Shown: positions 39,728 through 48,553 of the stretch, in pieces
How the letters are laid out: every line of letters starts with the position of its first letter
Position numbering within the stretch: position 1 is the stretch's first letter
NCBI RefSeq assembly: GCF_002941025.1
Contig: NZ_PTJS01000001.1
Location: 5,647,472-5,711,471 of the forward strand
Reading direction: 5' to 3'
From: Streptomyces sp. QL37
Lineage (GTDB): Bacteria > Actinomycetota > Actinomycetes > Streptomycetales > Streptomycetaceae
Length of the DNA stretch: 64,000 nt
Program-made: the position numbers and the translations under genes
Notes under the pieces: generated by a model
What the model was told of the DNA's origin: nothing
Seen by the model: only the letters and a program-made list of their open reading frames with translations
The model's database searches: none

Positions 39728-40369
39728 ATGGCTGAGGGACTGAGGGAGCGGAAGAAGCGCCGGACGAGGCAGCACCTCTCCGACGTGGCCACCTGGCTCT
39801 TCGTGGAGCGGGGCTTCGACGCGGTCACGATCGCCGAGATCGCCCAGGCCGCCGAGGTCTCGGTGAACACGGTGTACAACTACTTCCCGGCCAAGGAGGA
39901 CCTCTTCCTGGACCGCGGCAGCGGCATGGTCGAGCGGCTCCCGCGCTTCGTCCGGGGCCGCGACACGGGGGAGTCGGCCGCCGAGGCCGTCCTGCGCGAA
40001 CTCCGGATCCTGGTCGAGGGCGTCTCGCCGACGGTCGGCCTGATGGACGGCTACGCGAGCTTCATGCGGGTCATCGAAGGCGCCGACACCCTCAAGGCCC
40101 GGCTCTGGCACATCGGCCAGGAGGCCCAGCTCCGCCTGGAGGCGACCATGCGGGAGGAGTCCGGGGCGGACGCCGGCGACCCGGTCCCCGAACTGGTGGC
40201 CGGTCAGCTCTCCTGGGTGCACAGCACGCTCATGGCGTACATCGGGCGTGAGATGGTCGCGGGCCGCAAGCCGGAGGAGGTCTCGCGCGACGCTCTCGCC
40301 CTGCTCGACGACATGGAGGAGCTCCTCGGCGAGAAGGTGCTCAACTACGCGCGGCGCGCCGCCGCGTGA
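39728..40369 (+). CDS. TetR-family transcriptional regulator
   Basis: 213 residues. The N-terminal TetR helix-turn-helix is RKKRRTRQHLSDVATWLF, then ITIAEIAQAAEVSVNTVYNYFPAKEDLF with minor variation. A C-terminal ligand-binding domain follows. It is transcribed divergently from the drrAB-like exporter and probably represses it until an exported compound binds. Confidence 0.93.
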   Translation: MAEGLRERKKRRTRQHLSDVATWLFVERGFDAVTIAEIAQAAEVSVNTVYNYFPAKEDLFLDRGSGMVERLPRFVRGRDTGESAAEAVLRELRILVEGVSPTVGLMDGYASFMRVIEGADTLKARLWHIGQEAQLRLEATMREESGADAGDPVPELVAGQLSWVHSTLMAYIGREMVAGRKPEEVSRDALALLDDMEELLGEKVLNYARRAAA

Positions 40370-40495
40370 CACCGGACGGTGTGATGTCCGTCATGTGAGA
40401 CGTGACGCGCATCTCTTCGGGGCCTCACGGCCCCTCACGGGTACTAATCTCCGCCGGAGAGCATGCGAAAACCGAGAAGCATTGGGGTGCGAAAC

Positions 40496-41344
40496 GTGGC
40501 CAGGAAGCTCGCCGTCATCGGCGCCGGACTCATGGGGTCCGGTATCGCGCAGGTCTCCGCCCAGGCGGGCTGGGACGTCGTGCTGCGTGATGTCACGGAC
40601 GAGGCCCTGGCCCGCGGGCGCGGTGGCATCGAGGCCAGCTACGGCAAGTTCGTCGCCAAGGGCAAGCTGGACGCGGCCGACGCCGAGGCCGCGCTCGCCC
40701 GGATCACCACGACCACCGACCTCGACGCCGTGGCCGACGCGGACGTCGTCGTCGAGGCCGTCTTCGAGAAGCTCGAGGTCAAGCACGAGATCTTCCGCAC
40801 GCTCGACAAGGTCGTGCGGGAGGACGCCGTCCTCGCCTCCAACACCTCCGCCATCCCGATCACCAAGATCGCGGCCGTGACCGAGCGCCCGGAGCGGGTC
40901 GTCGGCGTGCACTTCTTCTCGCCGGTCCCGATGATGCAGCTCTGCGAGCTGGTGCGCGGCTACAAGACCAGTGACGAAACGCTCGCCACCGCACGGGAGT
41001 TCGCCGAGTCCGTGGGCAAGACCTGCATCGTCGTCAACCGGGACGTCGCGGGCTTCGTCACCACCCGGCTGATCTCGGCGCTGGTCGTCGAGGCGGCCAA
41101 GCTGTACGAGTCGGGCGTCGCCTCGGCCGAGGACATCGACACCGCGTGCAAGCTCGGCTTCGGCCACGCCATGGGCCCGCTCGCCACGGCCGACATGACC
41201 GGCGTGGACATCCTCCTGCACGCGACGGGCAACATCTACACCGAGTCCCAGGACGAGAAGTTCGCCGCTCCGGAACTGATGCGCCGGATGGTCGACGCAG
41301 GTGACATCGGGCGCAAGAGCGGGCAGGGCTTCTACACCTACTGA
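40496..41344 (+). CDS. 3-hydroxybutyryl-CoA dehydrogenase
   Basis: 282 residues, NAD(P)-dependent. The Rossmann loop is VIGAGLMGSGIAQ (7-19), and the catalytic His/Glu region is SNTSAIPITKIAA..VVGVHFFSPVPMM. The helical C-terminal domain has GFVTTRLISAL and ends IGRKSGQGFYTY. It acts in butyrate/acetoacetyl-CoA metabolism, supplying ethylmalonyl-CoA or PHB-type pathways. The GTG at 40496 with GGGG about 8 nt upstream gives the usual 282-residue length. An ATG at 40463 would add 11 non-conserved residues. Confidence 0.94.
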   Translation: MARKLAVIGAGLMGSGIAQVSAQAGWDVVLRDVTDEALARGRGGIEASYGKFVAKGKLDAADAEAALARITTTTDLDAVADADVVVEAVFEKLEVKHEIFRTLDKVVREDAVLASNTSAIPITKIAAVTERPERVVGVHFFSPVPMMQLCELVRGYKTSDETLATAREFAESVGKTCIVVNRDVAGFVTTRLISALVVEAAKLYESGVASAEDIDTACKLGFGHAMGPLATADMTGVDILLHATGNIYTESQDEKFAAPELMRRMVDAGDIGRKSGQGFYTY

Positions 41345-41365
41345 TCACGACCGGGTCCCCGGCTG

Positions 41366-41416
41366 CCTGATGCGCCGTCAGTCAGCGCCGGGAATCCGGG
41401 ATCCGGCGCCGTCAGG
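41366..41416 (+). terminator. possible terminator after the dehydrogenase
   Basis: Imperfect inverted repeat CCTGATGCGCCG / CGGCGCCGTCAGG enclosing a smaller hairpin. No U-tract. Confidence 0.4.
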
Positions 41417-41587
41417 CGCGTGGATCCAGCGGGTACCGCCGGACCTGCTTCACCCCTCGGGGTGAATTCGGTATCGGTTCGCTTACAGACGGCAACTTCC
41501 CTGTCGCTGCGGCAGTCAGTTGTGGCAGAGGCAGAAAGAGAAAACCAGACAGACCGACCTTGCTGCGGAGAGTTCCGGGGAGCGCAT

Positions 41588-41911
41588 ATGCACATCAGGG
41601 GCGACCACGCCGAACTGGTCGTCGGGGGCCGCCTCGACGTCCGAAGCGCGGCGGACGCCCGTACGGTTCTGCACTCGGCCGTCGACGACGGAGCCGGCGA
41701 CCTCGTACTGAACCTGACCGAGCTGGACTCGTGGGACGCCACCGGACTCGGCGTCATCATGGGCGCGCACCGCAGGGCCGGCCGGGCCGGCCGGCGGCTC
41801 GTACTGCGCGGTGTGCCGCCGCAGATGCAGCGCCTGCTGGTGGCGACGAGGCTGCACAGGATCCTGGCCATCGAGGGCGGGCTCGCCGCGGACTCCCTGC
41901 CACGCGTCTGA
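41588..41911 (+). CDS. STAS-domain anti-sigma-factor antagonist-like protein
   Basis: A 107-residue single STAS domain. The fold's first strand pair is HAELVVGGRLDV. The phosphorylatable-loop region is LTELDSWDATGLGVIMGAHRRA, with Ser/Thr at the position where SpoIIAA-type proteins are phosphorylated. A basic C-terminal half follows. The ATG at 41588 has GGGGAGC upstream. The next gene encodes a P-loop membrane protein, and the two may act together. Whether it targets an anti-sigma factor is not shown. Confidence 0.88.
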   Translation: MHIRGDHAELVVGGRLDVRSAADARTVLHSAVDDGAGDLVLNLTELDSWDATGLGVIMGAHRRAGRAGRRLVLRGVPPQMQRLLVATRLHRILAIEGGLAADSLPRV

Positions 41912-42153
41912 GGGGCTCCGCGGTCCCGCCCCGCGCCGCCCGAGGGCGGCGATACGCGCACAATCCTCACGAGAACGTGATGTGGGGAGCCGCGCGGCCC
42001 CCCCGCTGAATCGTAGATACTGTGCGAAGGTTTAGGGTTCGGCCGTCTGCCGATCGACGAGGACCCACTGGCGGACACCGGACCGAAAGCGACAGCGGGG
42101 CGTGCGAGGCCGGAGGGCGCAACCGCGCGCAGCGCGTCTGGGGGACTTTGACG

Positions 42154-44622
42154 ATGGACCCGACCAACCGGGGACCGGAAGAGTACGGCCACGGCGCCGA
42201 CCGTTCCGGCGACGACGACGCCGCGCGGCGGCGGCAGTCCCGCGATCCGCTGACGCCCGACCTCGGGCACCAGGCACCTCAGCAGGCACGCACGGTGCAG
42301 CTGATATCGGGCGACTTCCTGCTCACCGTCAACCCGGTCGACGGCAGCGAGATCGAGCCCTGCCGGCCGGGGGAGCGCCCCGACGCGCCCGTACGACACA
42401 CCGCGGCCCAGCGTGTGGAGCGCGAACGCGCCGCCGCGCCGCCCGTGCCCCCGGGGCCGCCGGCCCCGCAGATGCCCCTCCTGGAACGCCAGGAGGAGCG
42501 CGAGCGACTGGTACGGCTCCTCGCCCGGGGGCGCTCGGTGTGCCTCACCGGGCCGGCCGGGTCCGGGCGCACGGCCCTCCTGGACGCCGTAGCGGCCGAC
42601 TGCGCGGACCTGGCACCGGACGGCGTCGTACGGCTCTCCGGATACAAGCGGACCGCCACCGAGCTGCTGTACGGGCTCTTCGAGGCCGTCTACCGGGCCC
42701 CGCTGCACCGCCCCGACCGTGGGAGGCTCCTCGCGCTCGTCCACGGCATCGGCGCCGTCGTCGTCGTCGACGACCTGGAGCTCGGCGGCGCCGCGCTCCA
42801 GGAGCTGCTCGACGCCACTCCGGAGTGCGCGTTCCTCTTCGCCACGACCCCCGATGTGCCCGCGCCCGGGCCCGAGGCGAACCTCGAAGAGGTCTTCCTC
42901 ACCGGTCTCGCCCGCAGCGCCTCGATCGAGCTGATGGAACACGTCGTGGAGCGCGCGCTCACCGACGACGAGGCGAACTGGGCGGGAGACCTCTGGTTCG
43001 AGTCCGAGGGGCTGCCGCTGCGCTTCGTCCAGGCAGGCGCCCTGCTGCGCCAGCGCGACGATCTGCGCCCCGGCCAGGACGCGTTCGACGACTACGACGA
43101 CGAGCCGGCCGACGCCCCCTTCGGCCGGGCCGAGCCCGTCGTCCTCCCGCTGCCCAGCCTCGGCGAGGGCGCGGCGCCCGCCGCCCTGCTCGCCTCCCGG
43201 CTGAGCGAGGCCGCCCGCGAGACCCTGCGCTTCGCCGTCGCGCTCGGCGGCGAGGTGCCGCACCAGGCGCACCTGCCGGCCCTCGTGGGGGACACCCACG
43301 CCGACGCCGCCCTGGGCGAGCTGGCCCGCAGCGGCCTGCTCTCCCCGGCCGGCCCCCGCTACCGGCTGGCCGCCGGGGTCCTGGCCCAACTGGAGGCGAG
43401 CGGATACGACGAGAGCGCGGACGCACACGCCCGCAGCGCCGCCCAGCACTACGCCTGGTGGGCGGGGCACCCCTCCGTCACCCCGGAGCGCGCGGTCGCC
43501 GAGGCGGACGCACTCCTGGCCTCGATGACCCGCCTCGTGCCCGGCGAGGCACCGGGACAGGCCAGCGTGGCCGTCCTGCTGGCCCGCAGCGCCGCTCCCG
43601 CCTTCGCGGCGGGGATGCAGTGGGGCGCCTGGGAGAAGGCCCTCAGAGCCGGCCAGGAGGCCGCACGCATCGCCGGTGAGGTGGCGGAAGAGGCGTACTT
43701 CCACCACGAGTTGGGTGTCCTCGCCCTCTGTGCCGGGAATCTGGACCGCGCCAGGGCCGAACTGGAGGCATCCATCGGCATGCGCGGGGCGCTCGCCGAC
43801 AAGCCCGGCGCGGTGGCCGGACGCCGGGCGCTCGCCCTCGTCGGTGACCGCTCGGGCGAACCGGTGCACAGCACCCCGGCGGGCGAGGAGGTGCCGGCCC
43901 CGCGTCACGACGAGTCGGCCTCACCGCCCGGCGGCATCCCCGCGGCCATGCCCCTCTTCCCCCGGCAGACCGAGACGTCCGCGACCCTGGTCACCCGGCA
44001 GCCCCCGCCGGCCGCGGGCCCGCCCCGCGGAGCGCGGGCGGGGGTGCTCCGGGGTGCCCGGCGCAATCTCGTCGCCGTGGGCGCGGGCGCGCTGCTGGCG
44101 GCCGTGCTCGGCACCGTGGTGACCCTCGGAGCCACCTCGGGAAGCGAGGAGCCGGACGGTCAGAACGTCACGACCGAACAGTCGGCGAACGAGGACGACA
44201 GCGAGAACGGCCTCCCCGCGGACGAGCCGGCCGACGACCCGGGCACCGCCGAGGGCACGGCCGGCAGCTCGGACTCCCCCAGCCCGTCAGGCACCGCCAC
44301 CCCGTCCGGGAGCGGCAGCCCGTCCCCGGGCACGTCGAGTCCGGGAACGAGTGCGTCGACCAGCGAGAGCCCCAGTGACTCGCCGACACAGGGCAGCCCC
44401 ACGCCGACGAAGAAGCCGACGGACAAGCCGACGAAGACGCCCACCACTCCGCCCGACGAGTCCGAGACCCCGACCGAGACCCCGACCGACCCGCCCACCA
44501 CGGAGCCGACCCCGACGGACACCCCGACGGAGCCGGAGAACTCCACCTCGGCGAGCGGCCCGGCGGAGTCCGTCCCGGCCTCGGCGACGGAGAGCGGTCC
44601 GGGCTCCCCGACGGTGGCCTGA
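42154..44622 (+). CDS. membrane-anchored P-loop ATPase with extracellular Ser/Thr/Pro tail
   Basis: 822 residues. After a polar N-terminus comes an AAA/STAND-like ATPase with Walker A LTGPAGSGRTALL (about 131-143) and Walker B VVVVDDLEL (about 202-210). A winged-helix and helical region follows (LSEAARETLRFAVALGG, then helical pairs to about 560). One transmembrane helix (about 638-659) leads to a 160-residue Asp/Glu, Ser, Thr and Pro-rich tail predicted outside the cell. The ATG at 42154 precedes DPTNRGPEEYG. Resemblance to LuxR/STAND regulators lacks a DNA-binding domain. The role is unknown, and pairing with the STAS gene suggests signalling. Confidence 0.75.
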   Translation: MDPTNRGPEEYGHGADRSGDDDAARRRQSRDPLTPDLGHQAPQQARTVQLISGDFLLTVNPVDGSEIEPCRPGERPDAPVRHTAAQRVERERAAAPPVPPGPPAPQMPLLERQEERERLVRLLARGRSVCLTGPAGSGRTALLDAVAADCADLAPDGVVRLSGYKRTATELLYGLFEAVYRAPLHRPDRGRLLALVHGIGAVVVVDDLELGGAALQELLDATPECAFLFATTPDVPAPGPEANLEEVFLTGLARSASIELMEHVVERALTDDEANWAGDLWFESEGLPLRFVQAGALLRQRDDLRPGQDAFDDYDDEPADAPFGRAEPVVLPLPSLGEGAAPAALLASRLSEAARETLRFAVALGGEVPHQAHLPALVGDTHADAALGELARSGLLSPAGPRYRLAAGVLAQLEASGYDESADAHARSAAQHYAWWAGHPSVTPERAVAEADALLASMTRLVPGEAPGQASVAVLLARSAAPAFAAGMQWGAWEKALRAGQEAARIAGEVAEEAYFHHELGVLALCAGNLDRARAELEASIGMRGALADKPGAVAGRRALALVGDRSGEPVHSTPAGEEVPAPRHDESASPPGGIPAAMPLFPRQTETSATLVTRQPPPAAGPPRGARAGVLRGARRNLVAVGAGALLAAVLGTVVTLGATSGSEEPDGQNVTTEQSANEDDSENGLPADEPADDPGTAEGTAGSSDSPSPSGTATPSGSGSPSPGTSSPGTSASTSESPSDSPTQGSPTPTKKPTDKPTKTPTTPPDESETPTETPTDPPTTEPTPTDTPTEPENSTSASGPAESVPASATESGPGSPTVA

Positions 44623-44631
44623 ACGCGAAAA

Positions 44632-44666
44632 CGCCGTACGGCTCCGGAGACCGGGGCCGTACGGCG
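44632..44666. terminator. bidirectional terminator between the ATPase and nucS
   Basis: 10-bp stem CGCCGTACGG / CCGTACGGCG between convergent genes, preceded by GCGAAAA. Confidence 0.75.
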
Positions 44667-44691
44667 AAGAGGGGCGGGCAGCCGCCCCAGG

Positions 44692-45363
44692 TCAGAAGAG
44701 ACGCAGCTTGTCGTCCTCGATGCCCCGCATCGCGTCGTAGTCGAGGACCAGGCACCCGATCCCACGGTCCGTCGCCAGCACCCGGGCCTGCGGCTTGATC
44801 TCCTGTGCCGCGAACACACCCCGCACCGGCGCCAGATGCGGATCACGGTTGAGCAGCTCCAGATAGCGGGTCAGCTGCTCCACACCGTCGATGTCGCCCC
44901 GCCGCTTCAGCTCCACGGCCACCGTCGCACCGTCCGCGTCCCGGCACAGGATGTCGACCGGACCGATCGCGGTCGGGTACTCACGGCGGATCAGGGTGTA
45001 GCCCTCGCCGATCGTCTCGATGCGGTCGGCGAGCAGCTCCTGGAGGTGCGCCTCCACGCCGTCCTTGATGAGCCCCGGGTCGACACCCAGCTCGTGGGAC
45101 GAGTCGTGGAGGATCTCCTCCATCGTGATGATCAGTTTCTCGCCCGCTTTGTTCACCACGGTCCAGACGCCCTCACTGTCGTCGGCGCCCTCCTTCAGGG
45201 TGCACGGCGGGGACATCCAGTTGAGAGGTTTGTACGCCCGGTCGTCGGCGTGGATCGAGACGCTGCCGTCCGCCTTCACCAGGATCAGACGGGGGGCGGA
45301 GGGCAGGTGGGCGGTGAGCCGGCCCGCGTAGTCGACGGAGCAACGGGCGATGACGAGACGCAT
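44692..45363 (-). CDS. nucS: mismatch-specific endonuclease NucS/EndoMS
   Basis: 223 residues. The N-terminal DNA-binding/dimerisation domain begins [15 protein letters not shown], and the C-terminal PD-(D/E)xK nuclease has GPVDILC (Asp137), AVELKRRG (Glu151, Lys153) and QLTRYLELL. NucS provides mismatch repair in actinobacteria, which lack MutS/MutL, and works with the beta clamp through a C-terminal motif (here DDKLRLF). The ATG at 45363 starts the conserved fold. Upstream in-frame sequence is not conserved in character. Confidence 0.96.
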   Translation of the reverse strand: MRLVIARCSVDYAGRLTAHLPSAPRLILVKADGSVSIHADDRAYKPLNWMSPPCTLKEGADDSEGVWTVVNKAGEKLIITMEEILHDSSHELGVDPGLIKDGVEAHLQELLADRIETIGEGYTLIRREYPTAIGPVDILCRDADGATVAVELKRRGDIDGVEQLTRYLELLNRDPHLAPVRGVFAAQEIKPQARVLATDRGIGCLVLDYDAMRGIEDDKLRLF

Positions 45364-45620
45364 GGTCGGCAACGCTACTCGACGACCCACCGTCCACGCG
45401 ATTCCCGTCCTCCCCAGGTGCACCTCCCGACCGAGGCCGATCGGTCTTGCCCCTCTTTGCGACCGTTCGTTATTGGCCGGTTGTGTTCCCAATCTCCTGG
45501 TGCGGCCCGGACTGCGCCCTTAACGTGTAAGCAGGAGGTCGCCGTCTGTGTACGCAGCGTCGCCGCCCTGCCCTGCCCGTAAGGCCCCGGCCGTCCGCCG
45601 GGGTCGCGAGAGGAGAACCC

Positions 45621-46013
45621 ATGTCGCTCGACGTCTCACCGGCGCTGTTGGAACAGGCCGAGCGAGGCGAGGTCGACGAAGCCGACTTCGTCGACTGCGT
45701 CCGGACCTCCCTGCCCTACGCATGGGAGATGATCAGCTCCCTGGTGGCCCAGCTGAAGGTGGACGGCGGAGAGTTCGCCGACAACCAGACGCCTCCGCCG
45801 GACGAGCAGGCACGTGGTCAGCTGCTGCGTGCGCTCGCGAGTGATGCGATACGCGGCGCGTTGCAGCGGCACTTCGGGGTGCGTCTGGCATTCCAGAACT
45901 GCCACCGCGTCGCGGTGTTCCCGCTGGACGACTCGGTTGACGAGCGGCTGGCCCGATTCACCTCGGTGAGGGGCCAGTTGCTCAACCAGTCGCCCGAACT
46001 TCGGGACTGCTGA
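45621..46013 (+). CDS. SCO5389-family conserved protein
   Basis: A 130-residue soluble acidic protein (SLDVSPALLEQAERGEVDE, then SLPYAWEMISSLVAQL). It is one of the small proteins conserved across Streptomyces under this family name. I know no function. The ATG at 45621 follows AGAGGAGA. It is monocistronic and convergent with the flavin-type oxidoreductase gene. Confidence 0.85.
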   Translation: MSLDVSPALLEQAERGEVDEADFVDCVRTSLPYAWEMISSLVAQLKVDGGEFADNQTPPPDEQARGQLLRALASDAIRGALQRHFGVRLAFQNCHRVAVFPLDDSVDERLARFTSVRGQLLNQSPELRDC

Positions 46014-46101
46014 GCACTTCTGCTGCCGCTTCGGGCCGCGGGAGGTGCAACTGGCTCCGGGGCGGCAGCTCCCGCACCACGGCACCACCAGCGTGAACGG
46101 C

Positions 46102-47133
46102 TCACTCCAGCAACGGCAGCACTTCCGTGCCCAGCCGTTCCACATTGGTCTCCGTCGCCGCGAGATCGCCCGACCCTTCGACCATCAGGGCGAAGCGGGT
46201 GATGCCCGTGCGCTCCGCCGTGGCCGCGAGCCGGTCGGCGGCGAAACGGGGCGGCCCCACCGGATGCAGGCCGCAGAGGAACTCTGTGTAGGCCACGGGA
46301 TCGCGCATCACCCGGTGCCGGCCGTCGACCGTCACATGGGCGTCGAGCCCCTGCCGCAGCCAGCCCGGCATCGCCTTCACGAGCGTCTCCACGGCGTCCG
46401 CCGGGCGGTCGGAGATCTGGGCCACCCCTGCGGACACATGTGCTACCCGTTCCGAGACCTCCGCCGGCTGACCGGCCTCCCGGGCCGCGGAACGCCAGAG
46501 AGCGACCATGCCGGCCTTCTCCTCGTCGCCGCAATGCATCCCGAGGAGCATCGGCAAACCCTTTTCAGCGGCGAGTTTCACGCTTTTCGGCGACGTGCAG
46601 GCGACGATCACCTCGGGCCCCGGCGGTCCGTCCCCGAGGAGCTCGTCGGCGCGGGGCACCACGGCCACCTCGCGGAAGCCGTAACGCTCCCCGCCCCCCG
46701 CCACGCGGGGCCTGCCCAGCCAGTCGAGCAGCAGCTCCAGCGCCTCGGGGAAGCCCTTCTCGTACGCATCGAGGCCGCCGCCGAACACCTCCAGGTCGAC
46801 CCACGGCCCGCCGCGTCCCACCCCGAGGGAGAAGCGCCCGCCACTGGTCAGATGCAGCAGTGCGGCCTGCTCGCCCAGCGCGACGGGGTGCTGGTTCGGC
46901 AGCACGCTCACCGCCGTGCCCACACGGATCCTGCGGGTGCGGCCGAGCAGCAGGGCGGCCAGGGTCGTGGCGGACGGGCACACCCCGTACGGCACGAAAT
47001 GATGTTCCGCCAGCCAGACGGAATCCAGCCCGGACTCCTCCGCGACCTCCGCGGAGCGCACCGCCCGGTGCAGGGCCTCACCCTGCCCCTGGCCCGGAAA
47101 CTGAGCTGCAAGTACGAACGTTCCTACGCGCAT
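46102..47133 (-). CDS. LLM-class flavin/F420-dependent oxidoreductase
   Basis: A 343-residue TIM-barrel of the luciferase-like monooxygenase superfamily. It starts RVGTFVLAAQFPGQ. LDSVWLAEHHF, RIRVGTAVSVLPNQHPV and GRFSLGVGRGG are typical cofactor-binding stretches. The cofactor (FMN or F420) and substrate cannot be decided from sequence. The ATG at 47133 is chosen because the barrel starts there and the upstream reading lacks family features. Confidence 0.88.
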   Translation of the reverse strand: MRVGTFVLAAQFPGQGQGEALHRAVRSAEVAEESGLDSVWLAEHHFVPYGVCPSATTLAALLLGRTRRIRVGTAVSVLPNQHPVALGEQAALLHLTSGGRFSLGVGRGGPWVDLEVFGGGLDAYEKGFPEALELLLDWLGRPRVAGGGERYGFREVAVVPRADELLGDGPPGPEVIVACTSPKSVKLAAEKGLPMLLGMHCGDEEKAGMVALWRSAAREAGQPAEVSERVAHVSAGVAQISDRPADAVETLVKAMPGWLRQGLDAHVTVDGRHRVMRDPVAYTEFLCGLHPVGPPRFAADRLAATAERTGITRFALMVEGSGDLAATETNVERLGTEVLPLLE

Positions 47134-47347
47134 CGCCTGTTGCCTCCTTGCGGCCGACGCGGCTGTCCCTCTACCGGCAACAACGTCTGACACGTGCCAA
47201 AGGCACGGTCCACGGCGAAGTTGTTGCGATTTTCCGGTAACCCACCCGCCCCTCGGGTGCTCATCCGGCACTCCCGACACTGGTCAGCCGCCGCTGGCTC
47301 TAGGCTGGACGGGACAATCCGCCCGTGCCCGCCCCGTGAGGTGTCCC

Positions 47348-47677
47348 GTGTCCCCGCGCCGCAACCGCCCCCGAGGCGGCGAGAGTCCTACCGGCAGCCC
47401 ACGAGAGGCGGGGGAGCGGTACGGAGGGGGCGGCGCGACGGAGAGCTGGCAGGGCGAGGAGTGGTCGGTGCGCCCGGTGAGCGGCGCGAGCGCGGCGGGC
47501 AAGCGCTACCGCTGCCCCGGCTGCGACCAGGAGATCCCGTCGGGCGTCCCGCACCTCGTCGCCTGGCCCGAATTCGGCGGGATCGACGACCGCAGGCACT
47601 GGCACAAGGCCTGCTGGAACGCGAAGGACCGCCGCACCACACGGGTGCAGCGGTCCAGGAACGCTCCGCGCTACTGA
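47348..47677 (+). CDS. small zinc-ribbon-like conserved protein
   Basis: 109 residues. The N-terminal half is polar and low-complexity. The C-terminal half has a metal-site pattern: YRCPGCDQEI, PHLVAWPE and RRHWHKACW, that is, two Cys, then His and another His-x3-Cys-like group. Homologues are often named ATP/GTP-binding protein, probably because of GASAAGKR, but that stretch lacks the Ser/Thr of a P-loop and I do not accept it. A nucleic-acid or protein-binding zinc domain is more likely. The GTG at 47348 has GAGG 6 nt upstream. Confidence 0.8.
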   Translation: MSPRRNRPRGGESPTGSPREAGERYGGGGATESWQGEEWSVRPVSGASAAGKRYRCPGCDQEIPSGVPHLVAWPEFGGIDDRRHWHKACWNAKDRRTTRVQRSRNAPRY

Positions 47678-47692
47678 GCGACGGCCTCCGGA

Positions 47693-48553
47693 TCAGACGT
47701 CCCGCCGGTCGAGCGAGGCGAGGGCGCCGGCCATGGCGACCGCGGTGACGCCGATGATGATCCAGAGCGGCTCCCAGCCGGTCGGTCCCGACGCGGTCAC
47801 CGACACCTCGTACATCGCGCCGAGCTGGTTGGGGATCGAGTACTCGAAGAGCGCCTGCTGCACGGAGGCCAGCGTCGGCGAGAACATGAAGATCGCCAGC
47901 ACCAGCGGGAGCAGCACCACCCCGATCATGATCGTGATGGCGCCCGCCGAGTGCCGGATGAGCGCGCCGAGCGCGAGCGAGAGCAGCCCGAGCGTCGCGA
48001 CGTAGAGGCCGACCCCCACCGTGGAACGCACCCAGTAGCCCGCGTCGGGTGTGGCGCCGTCCAGCATCGCCGTCTGAAGGACGCCGACGATCCCGGTGGT
48101 GACCGTGGTGATCGTGAAGGCCAGCAGGAAGAAGACGATCGACTTCGCGATCAGCATCCGCGCCCGGCTCGGGCACGCGGTCAGCGTCGTACGGATCATC
48201 CCGGTGCCGTACTCGGACGCGATGGTGAGCACGCCGAGCGTGATCACGCAGATCGATCCGAGCAGTACGCCGAAGAAGCCGAGGCTGAGCACGGGGGTGT
48301 CGTCCATGGGTGCGTCCGAGACGCTCACGGCGAACGCGGTGAGCAGCCCGATGCCGATCAGCAGCACGATCATCACGCCGAGCGTCCACATCGTGGAGCG
48401 CACCGAGCGGATCTTCGTCCACTCGGAGGCGATCGCGTCACCGAGGCCAGGGGTGCGCACGGGAATCGGTGAGGCGTACAGGCCGGGCAGGCCGGCCTGG
48501 CCCGGCTGCGGCCGCGGGGGAGCCTGGTGCGCCTGCGGGGGCGGCATCGTCAT
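47693..48553 (-). CDS. ABC-2 type permease (transporter 1)
   Basis: 286 residues. A Pro/Gln-rich cytosolic N-terminus (~40 residues) is followed by EWTKIRSVRSTMWTL, an ABC-2 entry motif, and six transmembrane helices containing ASEYGTGMIRTTLTA, the conserved cytosolic loop. It overlaps the ATPase gene by 4 nt. The substrate is unknown. It is paralogous to the permease at 49828-50616. Confidence 0.92.
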   Translation of the reverse strand: MTMPPPQAHQAPPRPQPGQAGLPGLYASPIPVRTPGLGDAIASEWTKIRSVRSTMWTLGVMIVLLIGIGLLTAFAVSVSDAPMDDTPVLSLGFFGVLLGSICVITLGVLTIASEYGTGMIRTTLTACPSRARMLIAKSIVFFLLAFTITTVTTGIVGVLQTAMLDGATPDAGYWVRSTVGVGLYVATLGLLSLALGALIRHSAGAITIMIGVVLLPLVLAIFMFSPTLASVQQALFEYSIPNQLGAMYEVSVTASGPTGWEPLWIIIGVTAVAMAGALASLDRRDV

